Positions 1 to 6,235 of a stretch of DNA of 13,043 bases are shown piece by piece; positions within the stretch are counted from its first letter, which is position 1, and every line of letters starts with the position of its first letter. Where the stretch lies: the NCBI GenBank assembly GCA_016208525.1, contig JACQYJ010000048.1, forward strand, positions 1-13,043, written 5' to 3'. A model generated the notes under the pieces. That model was not told the origin of the DNA. It worked only from the letters and a program-made list of their open reading frames with translations, and did not search any database. This DNA is from Deltaproteobacteria bacterium (lineage in GTDB: Bacteria > Desulfobacterota > JAENJC01). Both the position numbers and the translations under genes were made by a program.

Positions 1-78
1 TGCGTCTTTGCGCCTTTGCGAGAAAATTGGGTTTTGATTAAATTCCTGGCATATTCGCCCTACAACCTGAATAGTTAC
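1..78 (-). repeat. Dispersed repeat, inverted copy of 8072-8149
   Basis: Reverse-complemented, this stretch aligns without gaps to 8072-8149, with about 64 of 78 positions identical by hand count. The most conserved part is a purine-rich end with the units GCAAAGGCGCAAAGACGCA. It reaches the window edge, so the element may continue outside. No coding potential is evident in it. It is probably a non-autonomous dispersed element; no transposase is visible. Confidence 0.8.
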
Positions 79-94
79 AAAATAAGTTATAACG

Positions 95-220
95 ATGGTA
101 CAGCAAACCTTAATCCCAATCAAGCTCGAAGGGATGGAACTCTCGGAAGAAGACCTTGTCAAGTTCCCACTCGTTTGCTATAGTTCAAACTATAAATTTC
201 AGAAGGAGGCATCATCATGA
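95..220 (+). CDS. Possible small ORF (41 aa) coupled to the rhodanese gene
   Basis: An ATG at 95 opens a 41-residue frame ending in TGA at 218-220, which overlaps the rhodanese ATG (217-219) as ATGA. The peptide is mixed and fairly polar (for example LEGMELSEEDLVKF), with one Cys and no signal peptide or membrane segment. I do not recognise a family. No good ribosome binding site precedes the ATG, and the rhodanese ribosome binding site lies inside the frame. It could be a real leader or coupled small protein, a remnant of a longer gene, or chance. The exact stop/start overlap is the main reason to list it. Confidence 0.25.
   Translation: MVQQTLIPIKLEGMELSEEDLVKFPLVCYSSNYKFQKEASS
203..209 (+). 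promoter_or_regulatory. Strong ribosome binding site of the rhodanese gene
   Basis: AAGGAGG lies 7 bases before the ATG at 217, an optimal Shine-Dalgarno spacing. It fixes the start of the rhodanese gene. Confidence 0.8.
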
Positions 221-612
221 AGATAGTTGGCATAATAAGTATTGTTGTGATTCTAGCAGCAGTCGTACTCCTTAGCAGAGGCCTTGTCTTTGCCTACGAT
301 GGGATAACAGAGAAGGAGCTTAAGGAAAAGATGGCAAAGGGTGGTGTCGTCCTCCTTGATGTCAGGGAGAACGATGAGGTCGCCAACTGCAAGATACCTG
401 AGAGCATCCATATCCCTCTGGCCGAGGTCAATAAAAGGTTTAAGGAACTTGACCCTCAAAAAGAGATAGTTGTTTATTGCGCAGCTGGAGTAAGGTCTGC
501 ACGTGCATCCAGGATACTGGACGGCTCCGGATTTAAAAAGGTAAAGAACCTGAAGGGCGGGATAGGACGCTGGGTGGCTTCTGGTGGGGCTGTTGTTGGG
601 CCTTGTAAATAA
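217..612 (+). CDS. Exported single-domain rhodanese-like protein
   Basis: A 131-residue protein with a hydrophobic N-terminal segment (about residues 3-26), then one rhodanese domain. The segment is either a cleavable signal (VFA-YD is a plausible cleavage point) or a membrane anchor, so the domain should act in the periplasm. The domain shows the LLDVRENDE strand near residues 46-54, the HIPLAEV segment (65-71) and the active-site loop CAAGVRS (88-94), in which C88 would carry a persulfide. The end, GGIGRWVASGGAVV, matches the usual GG-x-x-x-W close of single-domain rhodaneses. Sulfur transfer is the family role; the partner is unknown. Start set by the ribosome binding site at 203-209. The convergent neighbour is a SudB/NfnA-like flavoprotein, a loose hint of sulfur metabolism only. 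Confidence 0.9.
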   Translation: MKIVGIISIVVILAAVVLLSRGLVFAYDGITEKELKEKMAKGGVVLLDVRENDEVANCKIPESIHIPLAEVNKRFKELDPQKEIVVYCAAGVRSARASRILDGSGFKKVKNLKGGIGRWVASGGAVVGPCK

Positions 613-619
613 AAGTTTT

Positions 620-674
620 GTAGGGGCAATCCGCTGGGTTGCCCAATTTGGGCGGGGCATCGCCTCGTCCCTAC
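620..674. repeat. Palindromic GTAGGGG...CCCTAC repeat between convergent genes
   Basis: The element starts GTAGGGG, has a central GCCCAATTTGGGC palindrome and ends CCCTAC. The same plan (GTAGGGG, central GCCCAAT, terminal CCCCTAC) recurs at 12007-12064. It fills the gap between the convergent rhodanese and flavoprotein genes and could fold as a transcript-end hairpin in either direction. Its right end contains the TAG stop (671-673) of the minus-strand flavoprotein gene. Confidence 0.75.
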
Positions 675-1489
675 ACGTTCATCTTCATTATCTCTTTCTC
701 CTCTTTTAAATAGCTCCTTTGCCTCTTCGCAAGCTCATCAAAATCAACAAGGTGGCCGTCGAAATCAGGGCCTTCCACACAGCATAGCTTTGTTACCCCG
801 CCGACTGTAACGCGGCAGGCGCCGCACATCCCCGTTGCATCCACCATTATGGGGTTAAGGCTGACCAGCGTCTTTACCCCGTAAGTCTTTGTCAGATTGG
901 AAACCGCCCGCATCATGGGCAGAGGGCCCACGGCATAAACCAGGTCGATATGTGTCCCTGCCTCAAGCATCTCCTTCAGGATATCCGTCACAAAACCCTT
1001 GATACCGTAACTACCGTCATCCGTACCGATCTTTAGAGCGATAGTAGCGGATTCCATCTCTTTTTCAAAAATAACCAGATCCTTCTTCCTCGCCCCCACA
1101 ATCCCTATTACCAGATTTCCAGCCTCTTTCAGCCCTCTGGCTATGGGATATATCGCTGTGACACCGACGCCGCCTCCTACACACACCACTGTCCCAAACT
1201 TCTCTATCCGGCTCGGGGTTCCCAGGGGGCCAAGAAGGGTTGTGACAAAATCTCCCTCCTTCATCTTCCCGAGAAGGGCCGTGGTCTTACCTATCTCCAT
1301 AAACACAATGTCTACTGTTCCCTTAACTGCATCACGCCCGGCTATGGTAAGAGGGATCCTCTCCCCCTCTTCCTGCGCCATGATCATCACAAACTGCCCA
1401 GGAAGGGCCTTTTTAGCAACCTGGGGGGCCTCGATGACCAGTTTTACGATCTTTGGAGCTAGTTCAGTCTTTTCTATGATTTTAAACAT
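671..1489 (-). CDS. SudB/NfnA-like FAD/NAD(P)-binding reductase subunit
   Basis: A 272-residue member of the ferredoxin-NADP reductase superfamily, in the branch called sulfide dehydrogenase beta / NfnA / dihydroorotate dehydrogenase electron-transfer subunit. The order fits: an N-terminal FAD barrel (residues 1-97, with RIPLTIAG near 44-51), an NAD(P) domain opening with CVGGGVGVTAIYPIARGL (103-120), then YAVGPLPMMRAV (185-196). A C-terminal [2Fe-2S] loop follows (D217, C222, C225 and a C236/C237 pair), then EGPDFDGHLVDFDEL. Such subunits usually pair with a larger GltA/NfnB-type flavoprotein that moves electrons between NADH, ferredoxin and NADPH. That partner is not adjacent here, so it may lie elsewhere or the protein may act alone. 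The extra Cys (CC) in the cluster loop is slightly unusual. Repeats flank both ends of the gene. Confidence 0.88.
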   Translation of the reverse strand: MFKIIEKTELAPKIVKLVIEAPQVAKKALPGQFVMIMAQEEGERIPLTIAGRDAVKGTVDIVFMEIGKTTALLGKMKEGDFVTTLLGPLGTPSRIEKFGTVVCVGGGVGVTAIYPIARGLKEAGNLVIGIVGARKKDLVIFEKEMESATIALKIGTDDGSYGIKGFVTDILKEMLEAGTHIDLVYAVGPLPMMRAVSNLTKTYGVKTLVSLNPIMVDATGMCGACRVTVGGVTKLCCVEGPDFDGHLVDFDELAKRQRSYLKEEKEIMKMNV

Positions 1490-1502
1490 AAGATTATAAT
1501 TT

Positions 1503-1588
1503 ACCGCAGAGACGCAGAGGCGCAGAGTAACCCATCCTGTAATGTATAATAGTTAAGGTTTTTTTCAGCGTCTCCGCGACTCCGCGGT
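1503..1588. repeat. Inverted repeat with CGCAGAGGCGCAGAG-type arms
   Basis: The left arm (about 1503-1527, ACCGCAGAGACGCAGAGG...) and right arm (about 1566-1588, read as ...CGACTCCGCGGTT) pair as an imperfect inverted repeat, 17 of 21 by hand count, around a roughly 40-bp AT-rich centre. It fills the gap between the flavoprotein start and the rsmB stop. The centre contains TATAAT-like bases, but I cannot support a promoter. Confidence 0.7.
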
Positions 1589-2962
1589 TCAAACTATCTT
1601 TTTCAGTTTTGCCGCAAAGAAGCCGTCCATCCCGTGCGTATGAGAATATACCTTAAAGAACCCCCTGCCGCAAACAATCCTATCCCCTCGATATTTGGCA
1701 TCAGGCAGAGCAGGCTCCAGGATAAAATCTTTGTGTGACGCCAGAAAGGCATCAACAATCCCCTCCCCTTCCTCTTTTAATACTGAGCAGACACTGTAAA
1801 CCATGACCCCTCCCGGTTTCGGATACCTTGAGAGATTTTCTATCAGCGTCCTCTGTCTCCCTGTCAGTTCGGAGATGCCTTTCTCTATCTTTTGCCACTT
1901 CCCCTCCGGGTGCCTCCTCAAGACACCTGTCCCCGAACATGGGGCGTCAAGGAGAATCCGGTCAAACTCTCCTTCTTTAAAAGGAAGAGGTTTAACCGCA
2001 TCCAATACCTTAATTTTTACAGATTTAATGCCGAGCCTCCTGATATTTTCCTCAATCTTCTTAACTCCCTTAGGCTTTATATCCAGGGCAACAACCTCTC
2101 CGGTGTCGGCCATAAGCTCTGCAATATGCCCGGCCTTGCCGCCTGGAGCGGCGCAGGCATCAAGTATCTTTTCGCCCGGCTGCGGGTCGAGGATAAATGA
2201 TATGAGCTGTGACGCTTCATCCTGGATTGTAAAGAGCCCCTCCATGAAGCCGGGAATAGCCGTCACATTTCCGGCGCCCCTCAGGTTCAGGGCTGAAGGC
2301 GAAAAATCGGCAACGGTCGCATCATACCCCGCCGCAGAAAGCCTCAGGAGAAGTTCTTCCCTTGAAATAGCTGTGGTGTTTACCCTGATAGTAAGTGGGG
2401 GAGCTTCATTATCAGCCTGACAGAGCCTGATAGCCTCATCCACTCCGATTTCGTTTATAAACCGCCTTACAAGCCATTCTGGATGGGAGTATTTTATAGC
2501 TATGTGCCGTATGGGATCGGAGGTAAGATCAGGGTAAGTTATATCGTCCCTTCCCCTGTCAATGGCTCGAAGCAGAGCGTTGACAAAGTTCTTTGTCCTC
2601 TGCTGCTCGCTTTTCCCCCTCTCCCCTTGGGAGAGGGTTGGGGTGAGGGCCACCGATTCGTTGACCGCAGCTGATACAGGAATCCTGTCAAGGAAAAGGA
2701 GTTGATACGCTCCGAGTCTCAGGATATTGAGGATATCCCTCTGCATCTTTGGCGGCTTGATAGACGAAAAAAGGGATATTATCCAGTCAATCCGTCCTCT
2801 CCAGCGCAGGACTCCATAGACCAGCTCTATAAGAAGCCCCTTGTCAACATCCTTAAGTGGGCGCCTTTTATAGGCCTCCTCGATCAGGATGTCGGCATAG
2901 GCATCTGAAGAATCAATTCTGTTCAGGATTTCAAGGGCTAATTTACGGGGAGATGGGATCAT
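1589..2962 (-). CDS. rsmB: 16S rRNA (cytosine-967-C5) methyltransferase RsmB, with repeat-derived insert
   Basis: A 457-residue cytoplasmic rRNA methyltransferase that uses S-adenosylmethionine to make m5C967 in 16S rRNA. Residues 1-140 form the NusB-like RNA-binding domain and the rest the Rossmann methyltransferase. Visible motifs are LDACAAPGGKAGHI (268-280, SAM binding), LLDAPCSGTG (motif IV, C342) and VYSVCSV (motif VI, C392, the expected nucleophile; TCS is more usual). Residues 105-124 (LTPTLSQGERG plus a polar stretch) replace a short loop between two NusB-domain helices and are encoded by a palindromic repeat at 2615-2649. The flanks AAVNESV and KNFVNALLRAI are normal, so the frame is kept. 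The start overlaps the DUF116 stop (ATGA at 2959-2962), marking it as the last gene of the operon. Confidence 0.95.
   Translation of the reverse strand: MIPSPRKLALEILNRIDSSDAYADILIEEAYKRRPLKDVDKGLLIELVYGVLRWRGRIDWIISLFSSIKPPKMQRDILNILRLGAYQLLFLDRIPVSAAVNESVALTPTLSQGERGKSEQQRTKNFVNALLRAIDRGRDDITYPDLTSDPIRHIAIKYSHPEWLVRRFINEIGVDEAIRLCQADNEAPPLTIRVNTTAISREELLLRLSAAGYDATVADFSPSALNLRGAGNVTAIPGFMEGLFTIQDEASQLISFILDPQPGEKILDACAAPGGKAGHIAELMADTGEVVALDIKPKGVKKIEENIRRLGIKSVKIKVLDAVKPLPFKEGEFDRILLDAPCSGTGVLRRHPEGKWQKIEKGISELTGRQRTLIENLSRYPKPGGVMVYSVCSVLKEEGEGIVDAFLASHKDFILEPALPDAKYRGDRIVCGRGFFKVYSHTHGMDGFFAAKLKKIV
2615..2649. repeat. Palindromic CCCTCTCCC...GGGAGAGGG element inside rsmB
   Basis: A dyad of CCCTCTCCC and GGGAGAGGG separated by CTT, followed by TTGGGGTGAGGG. 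On the rsmB strand it reads in frame as LTPTLSQGERG. A related element lies in the DUF116 gene at 3711-3747. This kind of palindrome is recognised as a high-copy dispersed element in a number of environmental bacterial genomes (general knowledge). It lies in the NusB-like domain loop of RsmB. Confidence 0.85.
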
Positions 2963-3807
2963 GGCAACCCGGTGGGAGGTTCTCCGAGAAACCCACTTAA
3001 AGCCTCTTTTACTGCATCGACCGCCACATGGGTATTTACGCAGTACCCTTCAGGCCGGATATTGGCGATCCCCACGACGGGTAGGGGGTAACTATCTATT
3101 ATACCGCTTACGAGGTCCCTCTCGCAGGCCACTGCCACAACCGCATTTGGCCTTCTGTCCACGACGATCTTCCTGGCGGATGTGCCTCCGGTGTTGACAA
3201 AGAGCTTTATTCCGTAACTCCTTCCGAGGCGGAGAAGCACGACAATCTCACACCTTCCGCACTCCCCGCAGTTCTCAATATCTTTTGTGACCTTAAAGTT
3301 GCAGTCCTGGAACTGGAGACAATGGGGCATCAGGATAAGGAAGCTGTCGGGCCTTAGCTTGATGGCCATAGATTTTACAAGCCTGTTATTTATCTCTATA
3401 AAGGCCTTGTGTATCTTTATCTTTTCTACCTTGAATATCCCTCCCAGAAACATCATGGCTGGAAGGAACAGCTTTACAAGAAGGCCCCGCAGTTTGTCAG
3501 GGAACGGGACATTATGCCCGGCGGCGCTCAATACAAGTAGTGACGCCGACACAAGCAGGGAAAAGACTAATCCGGCAAGAAAAACAGCCAGTATATATGG
3601 AAGAGTCCTGTTAATATTGCCGAGGCCTATGGTAGGTATCCACCAGAGAAAAAAAGCCAGTGACGAGATGACAAATACCGAGGCTGCGAGAAGCCATATA
3701 AATGTTAATGCCCCCTCACCCTGGCCCTCTCCCATAGGGAGAGGGAAATTATTCTGACCCCTGACCCCTGACCCCCGACCCCTATCTTTTGTGCACCATT
3801 TATACAT
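2959..3807 (-). CDS. DUF116 membrane protein with repeat-encoded N-terminus
   Basis: A 282-residue protein with the DUF116 signature, a family of unknown function often found beside fmt and def. Two membrane helices are visible (about 35-57 and 70-96). A cytosolic domain with a Cys cluster follows (C163, C169, C180, C183, C186), containing CGECGRC, with further Cys at 228 and 256. A metal or Fe-S site is plausible but inferred. The first ~33 residues are unlike a normal family N-terminus and are encoded by two repeats: four heptamers (3755-3782, GSGVRGQ) and a palindrome (3711-3747, FPLPMGEGQGEG). The ATG (3805-3807) directly abuts the fmt stop, which suggests translational coupling; no good ribosome binding site is seen. 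A start after the repeat cannot be excluded. The stop overlaps the rsmB start. Confidence 0.85.
   Translation of the reverse strand: MYKWCTKDRGRGSGVRGQNNFPLPMGEGQGEGALTFIWLLAASVFVISSLAFFLWWIPTIGLGNINRTLPYILAVFLAGLVFSLLVSASLLVLSAAGHNVPFPDKLRGLLVKLFLPAMMFLGGIFKVEKIKIHKAFIEINNRLVKSMAIKLRPDSFLILMPHCLQFQDCNFKVTKDIENCGECGRCEIVVLLRLGRSYGIKLFVNTGGTSARKIVVDRRPNAVVAVACERDLVSGIIDSYPLPVVGIANIRPEGYCVNTHVAVDAVKEALSGFLGEPPTGLP
3711..3747. repeat. Palindromic CCCTCTCCC...GGGAGAGGG element in the DUF116 gene
   Basis: CCCCCTCACCCTGGCC is followed by the dyad CCCTCTCCC-ATA-GGGAGAGGG. It is the same family as 2615-2649 but inserted in the other orientation. On the gene strand it reads FPLPMGEGQGEG just before the first membrane helix. 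Confidence 0.85.
3755..3782. repeat. Heptamer array, 4 x TGACCCC, at the DUF116 5' end
   Basis: Three perfect TGACCCC units and one CGACCCC, 28 bp in all, encode the GRGSGVRGQ part of the DUF116 N-terminus on the opposite strand. The same unit recurs in fmt (4111-4138). Confidence 0.9.
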
Positions 3808-4857
3808 TCAGGAACCAAGCGCCATCCCTTTTTCTATCTTATGCCCCCTGATAAATTCCGCAACAACCATCCTGCGTCTCCCTTCCAACTGAAGCTCCTT
3901 GACTGACAAATACCCTTCACCAGCAGCTACTATGATCCCTTTATTGTTCACTTCCAATACAGTTCCAGGGATTTTCGGAGGCTGCCCAGATTCTACAGCT
4001 AACGCCCCCGCCTTCGGCCCCCCCTCTTTAATAAAGAGGGGGTTGGGGGGAGTTGGTTCAATCAACTGACCACCAACTACATCCGCCTTAAATATCTTAA
4101 GCATAACTCCTGGCCCCTGACCCCTGACCCCTGGCCCCTGTCTTTGCAGATACGTATAAGTCCCTGGCCATGGGTTGAGTCCCCTGATACGATTTCTGAT
4201 TTCCTCTGCCGTCTTGTGCCAATCTATAAGACCATCGCTCTTTTCCAGCATAGGGAAGTAGGTTGCCTCTGATTCGTTCTGCTGGACAGGCGTAAGATCG
4301 CCTTTTCGTATCCCGTTCATCGTCTCAGAGAGCAGTTCTCCTCCGGCCTTTGACAGCTTATCGTGGAGGGCATTGACATCGTCATCCTCTCCAATTGCAA
4401 CCTCTTTCTTGAGGAGTACAGGACCTGAATCTAACGTCTCACTCACAATCATAGAGGTAACTCCTGTGACCTTTTCACCATTAATCAGCGCCCAGTTGAT
4501 TGGGGCGGAACCCCTGTATTCAGGGAGGAGTGAAGCATGGATGTTTATGCACCACCTTGGCGGGATATCCAGTATATCCCTGCTCAGTATCTGTCCGTAT
4601 GCAACCACAACTATTACATCGGGATTCAGAGCCTTGAGTTGGAGTAGGAAACCCTTGTCTTTCACTTTTTCTGGTTGATATACCGGGATATTATATTGCT
4701 GAGCCAGAACCTTTACCGGAGGGGGGGTGAGAACACCATGACGCCCCTTTGGTCTGTCGGGTTGTGTTACTACCGCAACAACATCATCGGGGCCGTCTAT
4801 CAATGCCCTGAGGGACGGGGTCGCGAAGGCGGGCGTACCCATAAAGACAACCCTCAT
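3808..4857 (-). CDS. fmt: Methionyl-tRNA formyltransferase with two repeat-derived inserts
   Basis: A 349-residue enzyme that formylates Met-tRNA for initiation using 10-formyltetrahydrofolate. The N-terminal catalytic domain opens with RVVFMGTPAFATPSL. It carries the catalytic set N105 and H107 in CINIHASLLPEYRGSAPI and D143 in ETLDSG. The C-terminal domain begins near 205 (GLIDWHKTAEEIRNRIRGLNPWPGTYT). The protein is about 35 residues longer than usual. The excess sits in the C-terminal domain: residues 239-251 (GPGVRGQGPGV, from a heptamer array) and roughly 266-290 (PTPPNPLFIKEGG, from a palindrome). After each insert, family sequence resumes (LKIFKADVV; IPGTVLEVNNKGIIVAAGEG). The active site is intact, so the enzyme is probably functional. 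The start overlaps the def stop (ATGA), and the stop abuts the DUF116 start. Confidence 0.95.
   Translation of the reverse strand: MRVVFMGTPAFATPSLRALIDGPDDVVAVVTQPDRPKGRHGVLTPPPVKVLAQQYNIPVYQPEKVKDKGFLLQLKALNPDVIVVVAYGQILSRDILDIPPRWCINIHASLLPEYRGSAPINWALINGEKVTGVTSMIVSETLDSGPVLLKKEVAIGEDDDVNALHDKLSKAGGELLSETMNGIRKGDLTPVQQNESEATYFPMLEKSDGLIDWHKTAEEIRNRIRGLNPWPGTYTYLQRQGPGVRGQGPGVMLKIFKADVVGGQLIEPTPPNPLFIKEGGPKAGALAVESGQPPKIPGTVLEVNNKGIIVAAGEGYLSVKELQLEGRRRMVVAEFIRGHKIEKGMALGS
4017..4055. repeat. Palindromic CCCCCTCTTTA...TAAAGAGGGGG element inside fmt
   Basis: A perfect dyad of CCCCCTCTTTA and TAAAGAGGGGG around a single A is followed by TTGGGGGGAG. On the fmt strand it reads TPPNPLFIKEGG in frame. 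It is a different family from the CCCTCTCCC elements. It occupies a surface-loop position in the C-terminal domain between two normal Fmt segments. Confidence 0.85.
4111..4138. repeat. Heptamer array, 4 x TGRCCCC, inside fmt
   Basis: The units are TGGCCCC, TGACCCC, TGACCCC and TGGCCCC, 28 bp in all. On the fmt strand they encode GPGVRGQGPG, which has a short internal peptide repeat. Confidence 0.9.
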
Positions 4858-5369
4858 ATTGATTCGACCCTTGCCTGCTTTCTCAGTTTCCTCCTTATGA
4901 GGTCTCTTTTAATAGGGCCTAAACGATCTATAAAAAGCACGCCGTTCAGATGGTCTATCTCGTGCTGAAACACTATGGAAAGAAGGCCCTCGCCTACGAT
5001 GACCTCTTCCTTTCCGTTCCTGTCAAGTCCCTTTACAACAACCCTTTCGGCCCTCCTGACATCAGCGGTATAGTCGGGAACGCTGAGGCATCCCTCCTCC
5101 CATACCGTTTCCCCTCTCTGTTCAATAATCTCCGGGTTTACCATGCAGACAAGTTCCCTCTTGCCTTCCTCTTTGCTGTTGACATCTATAACTATGACCC
5201 TGGCAGACCTGCCTATCTGGGGAGCTGCAAGACCGACTCCGGGGGCTTCATACATAGTCTCCGCCATGTCATCTATGAGCCTCCGGACCTCATCCGTTAT
5301 CTGAGTAACAGGATCAGCCTTTCTTTTAAGGATAGGGTCTGGATATTTAAGGATATTAAGGATTGCCAT
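4854..5369 (-). CDS. def: Peptide deformylase
   Basis: A 171-residue (from this start) metal-dependent hydrolase that removes the formyl group from new proteins. All three signature motifs are present: GVGLAAPQIG (44-53), EEGCLS (91-96, metal ligand C94) and QHEIDHL (135-141, ligands H136 and H140, catalytic E137). The start at MAILNILKYPDP matches the family N-terminus. An ATG three codons upstream (5376-5378) sits just after AAAAAAGG and is a real alternative. The longer reading from 5456 adds a non-family extension and is rejected. It is the first gene of the def-fmt-DUF116-rsmB operon, overlapping fmt as ATGA. It is the only operon member without a repeat insert. A promoter should lie in the 135-bp gap shared with kdsB. 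Confidence 0.95.
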   Translation of the reverse strand: MAILNILKYPDPILKRKADPVTQITDEVRRLIDDMAETMYEAPGVGLAAPQIGRSARVIVIDVNSKEEGKRELVCMVNPEIIEQRGETVWEEGCLSVPDYTADVRRAERVVVKGLDRNGKEEVIVGEGLLSIVFQHEIDHLNGVLFIDRLGPIKRDLIRRKLRKQARVESI

Positions 5370-5469
5370 GGTTAACATTATACCTTTTTTAGAGGGGAAA
5401 ATCAAGAGAGATAACTGGGGCAAGATATTTAAAGGTGAGCAGTTTACCGGCTGCAAGGGCTTGCCTCTA

Positions 5470-5498
5470 TTGACAATGACTCTTCTATGGAGTATTTT
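5470..5498 (+). promoter_or_regulatory. Possible kdsB promoter
   Basis: TTGACA (5470-5475), a 17-bp spacer and TATTTT (5493-5498) make a sigma70-like promoter. Transcription would start only about at the kdsB ATG (5505), implying a leaderless message. An in-frame upstream ATG (5487) lies inside the promoter and is an unlikely start. It is a match by eye only, and AT-rich gaps give chance matches. Confidence 0.3.
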
Positions 5499-5504
5499 GG
5501 GTTC

Positions 5505-6235
5505 ATGAATGTCACCGCCATCATACCGGCAAGGTACGCATCCACAATGTCTATGAAAGGGCGCGGGAGGCCGAGCTGGTGAACAGGGTCATTGTTGCGA
5601 CAGATGACGGGAGGATACTCGACGCCGTAAAAGGATTCGGCGGAGAGGTTGTCATGACCGCCGGGTCCCACAAGAGCGGTACGGACAGGCTTGCAGAGGT
5701 GGCTGCGGCCCTTGAATCAGATATTATCGTCAATGTCCAGGGGGATGAACCTCTTATTGAGCCTGCTATGATTAACGGGGCTATTAGGCCCATGATGGAA
5801 GACGGCTCCATTGTCATGGGGAGCCTGAAGGGGGAGATTAGGGACGAGGCAGAGTTGAACAATCCCAACATAGTGAAGGTGGTGGTGGACAGGAACGACT
5901 TTGCCCTCTACTTCTCCCGCTATCCTATACCCTATGTAAGGGATACATCGACAAGTCAGGAGGCGGGAGTCAGGGGTCGGGAGTTAGAGGTTTCGTCTCA
6001 CGCCTCACGTCTCACGTCTCACTTTAAACACATAGGGCTTTATGTCTACCGCAGGGGTTTCCTTCTTGAATACGCCGGGATGCCGCAGACCCCCCTCGAA
6101 GAGGCGGAGAAGCTGGAACAGCTCAGGGCGCTGGAAAACGGGTACCGGATAAAGGTTCCAACCACCAGGCTTCAGTCCATTGGTGTGGATACGGAGGAAG
6201 ATCTGGAGAGGGTCAGAAGATTATTAAAGGGGTGA
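5505..6235 (+). pseudogene. kdsB: kdsB (CMP-KDO synthetase) with 5' frameshifting deletion and internal repeat
   Basis: The product normally activates KDO with CTP for lipopolysaccharide core synthesis. The ATG at 5505 opens with MNVTAIIPARYAST, a perfect family start, but that frame ends at TGA 5580-5582. The rest of the enzyme continues in another frame from 5540 (IHNVYERAREAELVNRVIVATDDGRI...) to TGA 6233-6235. Compared with the E. coli enzyme, about 17 residues are missing at the junction, including the R-x-PGKPL nucleotide-binding segment; I infer a deletion of about 52 bp. The downstream motifs are intact: HKSGTDRLAEV, IVNVQGDEPLIEP, and TPLEEAEKLEQLRALENGYRIKV. A repeat-encoded insert (AGVRGRELEVSSHASRLTSH) lies before KHIGLYVYR. 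The remaining frame could start at GTG 5579, but that product would lack the CTP-binding loop. It is a pseudogene, or a sequencing/assembly error. Confidence 0.8.
5965..6023. repeat. Paired heptamer arrays inside kdsB
   Basis: The first array (5965-5992) has G-rich units such as GGGAGTC and AGGGGTC. After a 3-bp spacer the second (5996-6023) has TCTCACG, CCTCACG, TCTCACG and TCTCACT. Each is 28 bp. G-rich then C-rich order gives an imperfect inverted pair, the same plan as at 6229-6296. It is in frame and encodes about 20 extra residues. Confidence 0.8.

Noticed and set aside
1540..1552. TATAAT-like box in the gap between rsmB and the flavoprotein gene
   Set aside because: It lies in the AT-rich centre of a repeat, and no convincing -35 partner points to either gene.
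5370..5456. Longer def reading starting at 5456
   Set aside because: The extra 29 residues are unlike any deformylase N-terminus, while MAILNILKYPDP is the family start.
5579..6235. Treating the frame from GTG 5579 as a complete, normal kdsB
   Set aside because: The GTG is an internal Val codon of the helix ...ERAREAELVNRV, and the family start lies 74 bases upstream in another frame.
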